A stretch of DNA of 5,180 bases, taken from assembly GCA_902805495.1 (NCBI GenBank), contig CADCTH010000547.1, positions 1 to 5,180 of the forward strand. The letters are read 5' to 3'. The position numbers and the translations under genes are program-made. Under the pieces are notes generated by a model. It was not told the DNA's origin. It saw only the letters and a list, made by a program, of their open reading frames with translations, and did not search any database. This DNA is from an uncultured Actinomycetospora sp. Its GTDB lineage: Bacteria > Actinomycetota > Actinomycetes > Mycobacteriales > Pseudonocardiaceae. This document shows, piece by piece, positions 1 through 5,180 of this stretch (position 1 is its first letter; each line of letters opens with the position of its first letter).

Positions 1-195
1 CCGGTGCTGCTCGACCTCGCACGCCAGGGCCTCGGCGTGGCGGTCGTGCCGGCGCCGGCGGTGACCGGTCGGGACGACGCGGTCCCGCTCGTCCCCGAGG
101 TACGGGCGCGCATCGACCTCGCCCGCCGCGGCGACGCGCCGCTGGGCCCCGCCGCGCGCGCCCTGCTCACCCTGGCTCGTGAGCGGATGTCCTAG
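1..195 (+). CDS. LysR-type transcriptional regulator, C-terminal fragment (5' end outside window)
   Basis: The frame is open from the first base to a TAG at 193-195, giving 64 residues with no start inside the window. It contains the segment LARQGLGVAVVPAPA, which matches the GxGVAVVP turn found late in the effector-binding domain of LysR-family regulators. It is followed by a short strand (AVPLVPEVRARIDLARR) and a closing helix (PAARALLTLARERMS), as in the last part of that domain. The DNA-binding helix-turn-helix would be upstream and is not seen, so the target and effector cannot be judged. The next gene starts 18 bp downstream on the same strand with its own ribosome binding site, so the two could share a transcript. 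The family assignment rests on a short segment and is likely but not certain. Confidence 0.72.
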   Translation, partial: PVLLDLARQGLGVAVVPAPAVTGRDDAVPLVPEVRARIDLARRGDAPLGPAARALLTLARERMS

Positions 196-197
196 CC

Positions 198-204
198 GGG
201 GAGG
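198..204 (+). promoter_or_regulatory. Ribosome binding site for the EI24-like gene
   Basis: GGGGAGG lies 9 bases before the GTG at 214. It is a strong Shine-Dalgarno match and supports GTG 214 as the start. It begins two bases after the TAG of the LysR fragment. Confidence 0.75.
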
Positions 205-213
205 ATCGTTGGC

Positions 214-969
214 GTGGAGGTCGTGGCGGGACTCGGTCTGTTCGCCCGCGGAGCGGTGACGGTGCTGCGCTCGCCGCGCCTGCTGCTGCTCGGGGCGGTG
301 CCGGCCCTGATCGTCTCGCTGTTCTACGTCGCGGCCCTGATCGCGCTGGTCGTGTGGCTGCCGGACCTCTCCGTCACGCTCACCCCGTTCGCCGACGACT
401 GGTCGGAGGGCGCGCGCACCACCGCGCACGTCGCCGCCGGCGCCGCGATCGCGGGGGCGGCCGCGGCGGTCGCCGTCGTGACCTTCGTGGCGGTCACCCT
501 CGCGGTCGGCGGGCCGTTCTACGAGAAGCTCGCCGAGATCGTCGACGACGAGCTGGGCGCCCCACCCGCACGCGCGACCTCCTGGGCGGGCTCAGTCGCG
601 CGCGGCGTGCGCGACGGGCTGCGCCTCGTCGGGCTCTCCCTGCTCGCCGCCGTCCCGCTGTTCCTGCTGGGCCTGGTGCCGGTGGCGGGCCCCGTGCTCG
701 CGTCCGTGGCGGCGGCGCTGGTCGGCGGGCGCCTGCTGATGATCGAGCTCAGCGCGCCCGCCCTCCAGCGCCGCGGGCTCGACCTCCGCGACCGCCGCCG
801 CCTCCTGCGCTCCCGGCGGACGCTGACGTGGGGCGTCGGCGTGCCCACGTACCTGCTCGCGGCGATCCCGCTCGTCGCGATCCTCGCGATCCCGGCGGGG
901 TCGGCCGCGGCGACGCTGCTGGCGCGGGAGCTGCGCGGGGAGCCGGTGCGCGCCCCGGCTCAGGCGTAG
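214..969 (+). CDS. EI24 domain-containing / CysZ-like integral membrane protein
   Basis: This is a 251-residue membrane protein. Hydrophobic segments lie at about residues 23-49, 71-98, 138-171 and 206-235, some long enough to be helical hairpins. Two motifs typical of the EI24/CysZ family are visible: GPFYEKLAEIVDDE at 100-113, after the second hydrophobic block, and a LVPVAGP turn at 154-160 inside the third. The arginine-rich stretch at 186-202 probably forms a cytoplasmic loop. CysZ in gamma-proteobacteria is a sulfate permease, but actinobacterial EI24 proteins are mostly uncharacterised and no cys genes are adjacent, so sulfate transport is only a possibility. The start is fixed by the GGGGAGG site 9 bases upstream. 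The TAG stop at 967-969 lies beyond the stop of the opposing gene, so the two convergent genes overlap by 10 bp. Confidence 0.85.
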   Translation: MEVVAGLGLFARGAVTVLRSPRLLLLGAVPALIVSLFYVAALIALVVWLPDLSVTLTPFADDWSEGARTTAHVAAGAAIAGAAAAVAVVTFVAVTLAVGGPFYEKLAEIVDDELGAPPARATSWAGSVARGVRDGLRLVGLSLLAAVPLFLLGLVPVAGPVLASVAAALVGGRLLMIELSAPALQRRGLDLRDRRRLLRSRRTLTWGVGVPTYLLAAIPLVAILAIPAGSAAATLLARELRGEPVRAPAQA

Positions 970-1436
970 GCCGCCCAGTCGGGCATCGGGGTGCCGTGCA
1001 GGGAGGCCTCGAGCCGGTCGAGGTACCAGCGCCAGCCGGCCTCGACGTCCTCGCGCCGCAGCCCGTCGGCGAGACGCTGGGCGAACACGAGCACGGCCCC
1101 GCTACCGGCGGGCTCGACGGTGAGGTCGAGGCGCCAGGACCGCTCCTCGCTCTCGGGCATCTCCACGACCAGCTGACGCGGCGGGTCGCAGGCGAGGATG
1201 CGCACGTCCACGGGGTCGGCGACCTCCCCGCCCGCGTCGACCTCGCCGGTCATGGTGAACGACACCGTGCCGCCGACGCGGGGCTCGCCGGTCCAGGTGC
1301 CGATCCAGCGGCCGAGGCGCTCGGAGTCGGTGATCGCGGCCCAGACGTCGTCGAGGGGGTCGGGGTACTCCCGGCGCCAGACGATCGTCGTGCCACCGTC
1401 GGGGTCGGTGCGGGTCTCAGCCGGCGGCGTGCTCAT
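960..1436 (-). CDS. SRPBCC family protein (AHSA1/START-like ligand-binding fold)
   Basis: The product is 158 residues, a usual length for a single SRPBCC domain. The N-terminal part has the typical strand and helix (IVWRREYPDPLDDVWAAITD, about residues 18-37), then SERLGRWIG (38-46), a GTVSF strand (56-60), and a C-terminal amphipathic helix around 134-147 (GWRWYLDRLEASLHG). These helix-grip proteins bind hydrophobic ligands in a cavity; the ligand here is unknown. The frame is open upstream to 1535, but ATG 1436 is preferred because AGGGAG sits 6 bases before it and the family similarity begins soon after. The start lies inside the 3' end of the ArsR gene (20-bp overlap), so translation is probably coupled and the ArsR protein probably controls this gene. 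ArsR-SRPBCC pairs of this kind are common in actinobacteria. Confidence 0.88.
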   Translation of the reverse strand: MSTPPAETRTDPDGGTTIVWRREYPDPLDDVWAAITDSERLGRWIGTWTGEPRVGGTVSFTMTGEVDAGGEVADPVDVRILACDPPRQLVVEMPESEERSWRLDLTVEPAGSGAVLVFAQRLADGLRREDVEAGWRWYLDRLEASLHGTPMPDWAAYA

Positions 1437-1791
1437 CGGGTTCTCCCTGCTCGGCGGCACGGCGCGCACGCCGGCCACGGCGGATCTCGGTGTCGAGGGC
1501 GTCGAGCCGGCCCGCGGGGCCGGGTTTCGCCACATCGGTCAGCGGTCGGAAGCGCTCCAACCAGGCGTCGAGCTCGGCGAGGGGCCGGCGGTCGAGCGCG
1601 TAGATGCGCTGCTGGCCCGCGACGCGCGACGTGACGAGCCCGGCCTCGCGCAGCACGCGCAGGTGGCGGCTGATCGCCGGGCGGCTGATCGGGAAGGCCG
1701 CAGCGATCTCGCCCGCCCCGACCTCGCCGTCCGCCAGGCGTTCGACGATGGCCCGGCGGACCGGGTCGGCGAGCGCGTCGGCGGGGATCAC
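1417..1791 (-). CDS. ArsR-family winged-helix transcriptional repressor
   Basis: This 124-residue protein has a compact winged helix-turn-helix. ALADPVRRAIVERLADGE (residues 6-23) forms the opening helices, ISRPAISRHLRVLREAGLV (35-53) is the helix-turn-helix with recognition helix, and VAGQQRIYAL (57-66) is the wing. DAWLERFR (75-82) resembles the C-terminal helix seen in ArsR proteins encoded next to SRPBCC genes. The cysteine metal-binding motif of ArsR/SmtB metal sensors is absent; the protein has no cysteine, so metal sensing is unlikely. GTG 1791 is the first start after an in-frame TGA at 1815-1813. No Shine-Dalgarno precedes it, but a promoter-like pair is placed so that transcription could begin at the GTG. 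The 3' end overlaps the SRPBCC start by 20 bp. It probably represses its own operon. Confidence 0.88.
   Translation of the reverse strand: MIPADALADPVRRAIVERLADGEVGAGEIAAAFPISRPAISRHLRVLREAGLVTSRVAGQQRIYALDRRPLAELDAWLERFRPLTDVAKPGPAGRLDALDTEIRRGRRARRAAEQGEPDEHAAG
1443..1448 (-). promoter_or_regulatory. Ribosome binding site deciding the SRPBCC start
   Basis: On the minus strand AGGGAG lies 6 bases upstream of ATG 1436, inside the coding region of the ArsR gene. It selects this ATG over an in-frame ATG at 1535, which would add 33 low-complexity residues absent from the usual fold. Confidence 0.7.
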
Positions 1792-1826
1792 AGGTTCATG
1801 TAACCAGATGCTTCATTAACCGTCCA
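1791..1826 (-). promoter_or_regulatory. Predicted promoter and operator of the ArsR-SRPBCC operon
   Basis: On the minus strand, TGGACG (1826-1821, 4 of 6 to TTGACA) is followed by a 17-bp spacer and TTACAT (1803-1798, 3 of 6 to TATAAT). The predicted start of transcription is near 1791, the first base of the GTG. The mRNA would then be leaderless, which fits the lack of a Shine-Dalgarno. Two direct repeats, GGTTAATGAA (1821-1812) and GGTTACATGAA (1805-1795), lie 16 bp apart across the spacer and -10 region. Bound repressor there would block polymerase. The locally AT-rich composition stands out from its surroundings. The assignment is by eye. Confidence 0.45.
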
Positions 1827-1864
1827 GCTACACGCCGGTGATCGAAGTACCGATACGGACACCC

Positions 1865-1893
1865 AGTGTCTGCGACGCCACTTCGCTGACACT
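1865..1893 (-). terminator. Hairpin at the stop codon of the phosphotransferase gene, possible terminator
   Basis: AGTGTC (1865-1870) pairs with GACACT (1888-1893). After one T-T mismatch, GCGA (1872-1875) pairs with TCGC (1883-1886), leaving a 7-base loop. The outer arm touches the TGA at 1895-1893. No T tract follows on the minus strand, which is common for actinobacterial terminators. It could instead be an mRNA-stabilising structure. It separates the phosphotransferase gene from the ArsR promoter 40-70 bp further on. Confidence 0.4.
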
Positions 1894-2786
1894 CAGGTGC
1901 CCGCGAGCCAGTCGGGGTCGCCGAGGGCCGCCAGGGTCTCGCGAGGTGCGTCGGCGAAGCGCGGGTCCGTCGACGCGGCGCGCTGCCAGGTCAGGGCGCG
2001 GGCGATCACCGCGGCCCGGCAGGCGGTCTCGGCGAGGTGCCGGAGCTCGTCGCGCGGGGCGAGGTCGGCGACGACGTCGAGGTCGGCGTCGCGGGGGCGG
2101 GTGATCGCGGGATCGTCGGGCGCGACCCCGAGCGTGCGCCGCAGCGAGCCCAGCGCGACGAGCAGGCTCGCGAAGGGGTGGGCGAGCACGGCGTCGCCCC
2201 AGTCGGCGAAGCGGCCGTCGAGCAGGACGTTGCCGACGTGCAGGTCCTGGTGGTCGACGGTGCTCGGGGCGGAGCCGGCGAGCTCGTCGGACCAGGCCAC
2301 GACCTCGTCGCGGCGACCGCCGCCGGCCCCGATCGTCGCGACGGCCTCGTCGTACCGGGCGGGCAGGGCCGGCGGGGTGGCGACGGGCACGCCAAGGGCG
2401 CGCATCGCGTCGAGGTGCGGGGCCACCGCGCGCTGCAGGCGGGCGTAGCGCGGCAGGGCCTCGGTGAGGGCGGCGGACGGGTCGGTGTCGGTGTCGCGCA
2501 CGCTCGGGCCGGTGTCGGGCAGGAGGAGCTTTCGGTCGTCGACGGCCAGCGGGGTGGCGACGGCGTCGGGCGCGAGGCGGGCGAGCAGCGCGTGCAGCCC
2601 GACCTCGTGCGCCATGGCGGCGCAGGGCTCCTTGAGCCACACCGGGCCGTCGGCCGTCGGCACCCGCAGCACCGTCGACCAGGCGCGGTGGCGCTGGGTG
2701 ACCTCACCGGTGGGGCGCAGGCCGGTGGCGTCGGCGATCCCGGCGAGCGCCTCGTCGCGCCAGGCCGCGGTGCCGCGCTCGCTCAC
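1893..2786 (-). CDS. Aminoglycoside phosphotransferase (APH/choline kinase-fold) family protein
   Basis: This 297-residue protein has the APH kinase fold. The N-lobe carries a probable ATP-binding lysine, K52, in VWLKEP. The C-lobe carries the catalytic loop HQDLHVGNVL at 179-188, matching HxDxxxxN with catalytic D181 and N186. It is followed by FADWGDA at 193-199, where D195 corresponds to the metal-binding aspartate. Length and motif order are normal, so the enzyme is probably active. The fold covers kinases of antibiotics, choline, homoserine and other small hydroxylated molecules, so resistance should not be assumed; the substrate is unknown. The frame continues upstream to 3020, but that extension overlaps the YaaA coding region and is low-complexity. 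GTG 2786 is the most plausible start. No Shine-Dalgarno is seen. It is divergent from the YaaA gene with a 31-bp gap. Confidence 0.85.
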   Translation of the reverse strand: MSERGTAAWRDEALAGIADATGLRPTGEVTQRHRAWSTVLRVPTADGPVWLKEPCAAMAHEVGLHALLARLAPDAVATPLAVDDRKLLLPDTGPSVRDTDTDPSAALTEALPRYARLQRAVAPHLDAMRALGVPVATPPALPARYDEAVATIGAGGGRRDEVVAWSDELAGSAPSTVDHQDLHVGNVLLDGRFADWGDAVLAHPFASLLVALGSLRRTLGVAPDDPAITRPRDADLDVVADLAPRDELRHLAETACRAAVIARALTWQRAASTDPRFADAPRETLAALGDPDWLAGT

Positions 2787-2817
2787 GGGCCCATGGTGGC
2801 CGACTAGCGTGCCCGGC
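2787..2817. promoter_or_regulatory. 31-bp divergent control region between the phosphotransferase and yaaA
   Basis: The two start codons face away from each other across 31 bp. On the plus strand TAGCGT (2805-2810) fits the actinobacterial TAnnnT -10 pattern and ends 7 bases before the yaaA GTG at 2818, so yaaA may be leaderless. On the minus strand TAGTCG (2806-2801), sharing the same central CTAG, lies 6 bases before an ATG at 2794-2792. The last base of that second box deviates from TAnnnT. No good -35 element was found for either direction. Confidence 0.4.
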
Positions 2818-3549
2818 GTGCTCGTCGTGCTGCCTCCGTCGTAGACCAAGGCCGCCGGTGGCCGGGGTCGCCCCCTGGACCTCGACGCCCTGTCGTTCCC
2901 GTCGCTGAACCCGACGCGGAAGGTCCTGGTCGACGAGGTGGTCGCGCTGGCCGCCGACCTGCCCGAGGCGCGCGCGGCGCTGGACGTCTCCGAGCGCCAG
3001 GACGACGAGATCGCCCGCAACGCCGCGTTGTGGAGCTCGCCGACGACGCCCGCGCTGCGCCGCTACACCGGCGTGCTCTACGACGCGCTGGCCGCGGCGG
3101 CGCTGACCATGGCGGCCCGGCGGCGCCTGGTCGTCTGCTCGGCGCTGTTCGGGCTGGTCGGGGGCACGGACCCGATCCCGGCGTACCGCCTGTCGGCGGG
3201 GAGCGCGCTGCCGGGGCGCGACGGGCTGCGGACCTTGTGGCGCCCCGAGCTGATGCCGTTGCTCGCCGAGGTGGACGACCTGGTCGTCGACCTGCGCTCC
3301 GGCCCCTACGCCGCGCTCGGCCCCGCGCGGGGCGCGGTGACGCTCGACGTGCACAGCGAGGCGGCGGACGGCTCGCGGACCGTGGTCAGCCACGCCAACA
3401 AGTCGCACAAGGGCCACGCCGCCCGCCTGCTCGCGTCGTCCCGGCGTCGACCCCGCGACGCCGGCGGGGTCCTGGCGCTGCTGCTCGACGCCGGCCTGCG
3501 CGTGGAACAGGCCGGCGAGCACGCCCTCGTGCTCGTCGTCCCCCGCTGA
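2818..3549 (+). pseudogene. yaaA: YaaA-family peroxide stress protein gene with an in-frame TAG at codon 9
   Basis: Read from GTG 2818 the frame gives MLVVLPPS, then TAG (2842-2844), then TKAAGGRGRPLDLDALSF and an uninterrupted run to TGA at 3547-3549; ignoring the stop, the product is about 243 residues, normal for actinobacterial members. Family features are all present after the stop: RNAALWSSPTTP, YTGVLYDAL, SALFGLVGGTDPIPAYRLS, LW, VDLRSGPYAAL and VSHANKSHKG. The family start is usually a hydrophobic strand followed by PPSE and G/T-K, so the stop replaces the conserved glutamate; GAG to TAG is one base. YaaA in E. coli lowers free intracellular iron during peroxide stress and binds DNA. 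A restart at GTG 2938 has only a distant GGAAGG (2918-2923) and would lose the first 40 residues. Either a recent nonsense mutation or a sequencing error fits best. Family assignment is confident; loss of function is less so. Confidence 0.85.
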
Positions 3550-3557
3550 CCGGCCCT

Positions 3558-3586
3558 CGTGCCAGCGTGGGGGCCACGCTGGCACG
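3558..3586. terminator. Strong 13-bp perfect hairpin between convergent genes, likely bidirectional terminator
   Basis: CGTGCCAGCGTGG (3558-3570) and its exact reverse complement (3574-3586) flank a GGG loop. The hairpin starts 8 bases after the TGA of yaaA and lies downstream of the convergent hydrolase gene, so it can end transcription from both sides. There is no T tract on either side, as is usual in very GC-rich actinomycetes. Confidence 0.65.
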
Positions 3587-3603
3587 CGGAGCGTGCCGTC
3601 CCG

Positions 3604-3630
3604 GCCCCGCGAGCCAGAGGTCCGCGGGGC
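3604..3630 (-). terminator. Second hairpin, directly after the class C-like hydrolase gene
   Basis: GCCCCGCG (3604-3611) pairs with CGCGGGGC (3623-3630) around an 11-base loop. Its right arm touches the TAG of the hydrolase gene (3632-3630), so for leftward transcription it forms first, ahead of the stronger 3558-3586 hairpin. The pair could act as a tandem terminator. Confidence 0.45.
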
Positions 3631-4439
3631 TACAGGTCGGTGAGCACCGCGTCGGACAGAGCGGGCCAGGCGGTCTTCGCCCAGTCGCCGAAGTCACGGT
3701 CCGCGAGCGCCACGCCGGCCGCGCCGGCGTCGGGGTCGACCCACAGGAACGTGCCCGACTGGCCGAAGTGCCCGTACGTGCCCGGGGCGTTGCGCGACCC
3801 CGTCCAGTGCGGGCTCTTGCCGTCGCGCAGCTCGACGCCCAGGCCCCAGTCGTTGGGCTTCTGGTGACCGAAGCCCGGGATCGTCCCGTTGAGGCCCGGG
3901 AACTGGACGCTCGCCGCCTCGCGCACCGTCGCGGGGTCGAGCAGGGTCGGCGCCTGCATCTCGGCGGCGAGGCGCAGGAGGTCGTCGACGCTGGAGGTGG
4001 CGCCGTGGCCCGGGGAGCCGTCGAGCGTGGTCGAGTCCATCCCGAGCGGGGCCAGGAGGGCCTCGTGCAGGTACTCGGCGAAGGCGATGCCGGTCGCCTC
4101 CTCGATCGTCGCGGCCAGCACCTCGAACCCCGCCGACGAGTACAGCCGCCGGGCGCCCGGCTCGGCGACGGACCGGTGCTCGCCGAAGGCCAGGCCCGAG
4201 GTGTGCGCGAGCAGGTGGCGCACGGTCGAGCCCTCGGGGCCGGCGGGCTGGTCGAGGGTCACCGCCTCCTCCTCGACCGCCACCAGCGCCCCCCACGCCA
4301 CCAGGGGCTTGGTCACCGAGGCGAGCGGGAAGCGGCGGGCGGTGTCGCCCCGGGTGCCGCGCACCGTGCCGTCGGCGCCGACCACCCCCGCGGCGACGTG
4401 CTCGACGGGCCAGTCGTCGACGAGGGCGAGGCTCTGCAC
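3630..4439 (-). CDS. Serine hydrolase, beta-lactamase/class C penicillin-binding fold
   Basis: The predicted product has 269 residues from GTG 4439. The active-site triads of the fold are visible: SVTK at 41-44 (nucleophile S41, K44), Y100 in LYSSAG (the YxN position, here YSS), and HFG at 224-226 (the KTG equivalent). HTSGL at 79-83 is a further family hallmark. The protein is shorter than AmpC and has no signal peptide, so it is probably a cytoplasmic esterase, amidase or peptidase-like enzyme; substrate unknown. GTG 4439 is chosen because MQSLALVDDWPVEH resembles the usual start of actinobacterial relatives. A TTG at 4460 is an alternative that overlaps the TGA of the upstream hydrolase as TTGA and would add 7 residues. 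Shine-Dalgarno is weak for both. TAGGCT (4453-4448) lies 8 bases before the GTG and may be a -10 box for an internal, nearly leaderless transcript. The gene is probably in an operon with the next one. Confidence 0.86.
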   Translation of the reverse strand: MQSLALVDDWPVEHVAAGVVGADGTVRGTRGDTARRFPLASVTKPLVAWGALVAVEEEAVTLDQPAGPEGSTVRHLLAHTSGLAFGEHRSVAEPGARRLYSSAGFEVLAATIEEATGIAFAEYLHEALLAPLGMDSTTLDGSPGHGATSSVDDLLRLAAEMQAPTLLDPATVREAASVQFPGLNGTIPGFGHQKPNDWGLGVELRDGKSPHWTGSRNAPGTYGHFGQSGTFLWVDPDAGAAGVALADRDFGDWAKTAWPALSDAVLTDL

Positions 4440-4456
4440 GACACGCGAGCCTAGGG

Positions 4457-5180
4457 TCAACCGGCCAGCGCGTCCCGGGCCGCGCCCGCGGCGTCGTCGA
4501 GCACCGTGCGGGCGGCGTCGTAGCCCCGCGGCTGGTTCGACAGGAGCACGACGACGTAGCGGCCCTCGGCATCCGGCAGGCCGGCGGAGTGGAGGTCGAC
4601 GCTCGACTGCAGGCAGCACAGCCAGCCCTGCTTCGCCGCCGCGGTGCCGCGCCGGGCCGGGTCGAGCAGGCCGAAGCCCTCGTCGAACCCGCCGGCGGCC
4701 GTCGCCGGCGCCGCCTCGAGCGAGCTCAGCACGAGGTCGCGGTCCGCGGGCGCGAGCCGCGTGAGGACGAACCCGTAGAGCGTGGCCACGTCCCGCGCCG
4801 AGGTCCGCGTCTCGCCCCACTGCCCGGGCCGGTCCGTGGGGCTCGTCGCCGTCAGCCCGAGCAGTGCCGCGACCCGCTCGATGCCCTCCGGGCCCCCGAA
4901 CCGCGAGTACAGCCCGTTCATCGCCTCGTCGTCGCTGAGGCTCAGCGCGCGGCGGATGCGCTGCTCGTCGCTCGGGGTCACCGTCACCTGGCCCGCCGCC
5001 CGGCGCGTCAGCACGTCGACCACGGTGAAGAGCTTGACCACCGACGCGGTGCGCAGCGGTGTGTCGGCCTCGCCGTTGGTGGTGATCTGGCCCGTGGTGC
5101 GGTCGAGCACGGCGACGCCGAGCGTGACGCCGCGCCGCTCGCGCTCGGCGGGCACGGTGGCGTCGACGGCGGCCTGCGCG
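4457..5180 (-). CDS. Class A beta-lactamase-like serine hydrolase (5' end outside window)
   Basis: The frame is open from the right edge to TGA 4459-4457, giving 240 visible residues. Numbering from the GTG codon at 5155, SVVK at 38-41 is the SxxK nucleophile motif, SDDEAMN at 74-80 sits where the SDN loop is expected, and KQGW at 175-178 replaces the KTG motif, followed by a Cys pair at 180-181. This pattern fits the Beta-lactamase2 type of class A-like hydrolases in actinobacteria, often secreted or lipid-anchored. I do not take GTG 5155 as the start because the frame continues upstream (AQAAVDATV) and a signal peptide would be expected there. A canonical Glu166-type residue is not evident, so true beta-lactamase activity is doubtful. 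A D-Ala-D-Ala peptidase or other acyl-serine enzyme is possible. It lies upstream of, and 17 bp from, the class C-like hydrolase. Confidence 0.82.
   Translation of the reverse strand, partial: AQAAVDATVPAERERRGVTLGVAVLDRTTGQITTNGEADTPLRTASVVKLFTVVDVLTRRAAGQVTVTPSDEQRIRRALSLSDDEAMNGLYSRFGGPEGIERVAALLGLTATSPTDRPGQWGETRTSARDVATLYGFVLTRLAPADRDLVLSSLEAAPATAAGGFDEGFGLLDPARRGTAAAKQGWLCCLQSSVDLHSAGLPDAEGRYVVVLLSNQPRGYDAARTVLDDAAGAARDALAG

Noticed and set aside
354..1634. Long plus-strand open frame of about 426 codons across the EI24, SRPBCC and ArsR genes
   Set aside because: The product is arginine- and glycine-rich low-complexity sequence, and it runs in another frame or antisense to three well-supported genes. 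Such open frames are expected in very GC-rich DNA.
1893..2786. Calling the APH-fold kinase an antibiotic resistance gene
   Set aside because: The fold is shared with many metabolic kinases, and nothing around it suggests a resistance cassette or mobility.
2037..2807. Plus-strand open frame of about 256 codons antisense to the phosphotransferase gene
   Set aside because: The minus strand carries the HxDxxxxN catalytic motif and a normal-length protein. The plus-strand product is a glycine/valine-rich shadow.
2842..2844. TAG recoded as an amino acid (stop reassignment or pyrrolysine)
   Set aside because: Three other genes in the window use TAG as their terminator, and the position corresponds to a glutamate that one base change would restore. 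No recoding element is visible.
2704..3585. Minus-strand open frame of about 293 codons antisense to yaaA, tempting because yaaA is interrupted
   Set aside because: The product is arginine/glutamine-rich without a domain, while the plus strand keeps all the YaaA motifs in one frame.
3030..4454. Long plus-strand open frame of about 474 codons over yaaA and the class C-like hydrolase
   Set aside because: It is out of frame with yaaA and antisense to the hydrolase, whose active-site motifs are clear. The translated product has no recognisable domain.
4457..5155. GTG 5155 as the true start of the class A-like hydrolase
   Set aside because: The frame stays open to the window edge, no Shine-Dalgarno precedes it, and family members normally have a longer N terminus with an export signal.

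Overview
This is a very GC-rich window with strong G/C third-position bias, GTG starts and several likely leaderless genes. It looks like chromosomal DNA from a high-GC actinomycete. The protein styles suggest Pseudonocardiales or a relative, but that is an inference from general resemblance. No tRNA, rRNA, CRISPR array, insertion sequence or phage gene is visible.

Layout, left to right: the 3' end of a LysR-type regulator (+); an EI24/CysZ-like membrane protein (+); a convergent two-gene unit on the minus strand, made of an ArsR-type repressor and an overlapping SRPBCC/AHSA1-like protein; an aminoglycoside-phosphotransferase-fold kinase (-); divergent from it by 31 bp, a YaaA-family gene (+) with an in-frame TAG at codon 9; a hairpin-rich convergent intergenic region; then two minus-strand serine hydrolases of penicillin-recognising folds, one class C-like and one class A-like, the second running off the right edge.

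Functionally this is a set of small housekeeping or accessory units rather than one pathway. The ArsR/SRPBCC pair is a classic self-regulated operon. Its promoter seems to place transcription start at the GTG start codon, and two near-identical direct repeats lie over the spacer and the -10 region. The two hydrolases are adjacent and probably co-transcribed, which suggests a role at the cell wall or on beta-lactam-like or ester substrates.

The strongest unusual signal is the YaaA gene. From its GTG start it reads PPS-stop-TK, where the family normally has PPSE followed by G/T and K, and the rest of the frame is intact to a normal C terminus. One GAG-to-TAG change explains it. Three other genes here end in TAG, so a reassigned codon is unlikely; a recent nonsense mutation or a base-call error is the best reading. 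I see no convincing new multi-gene system in the window.
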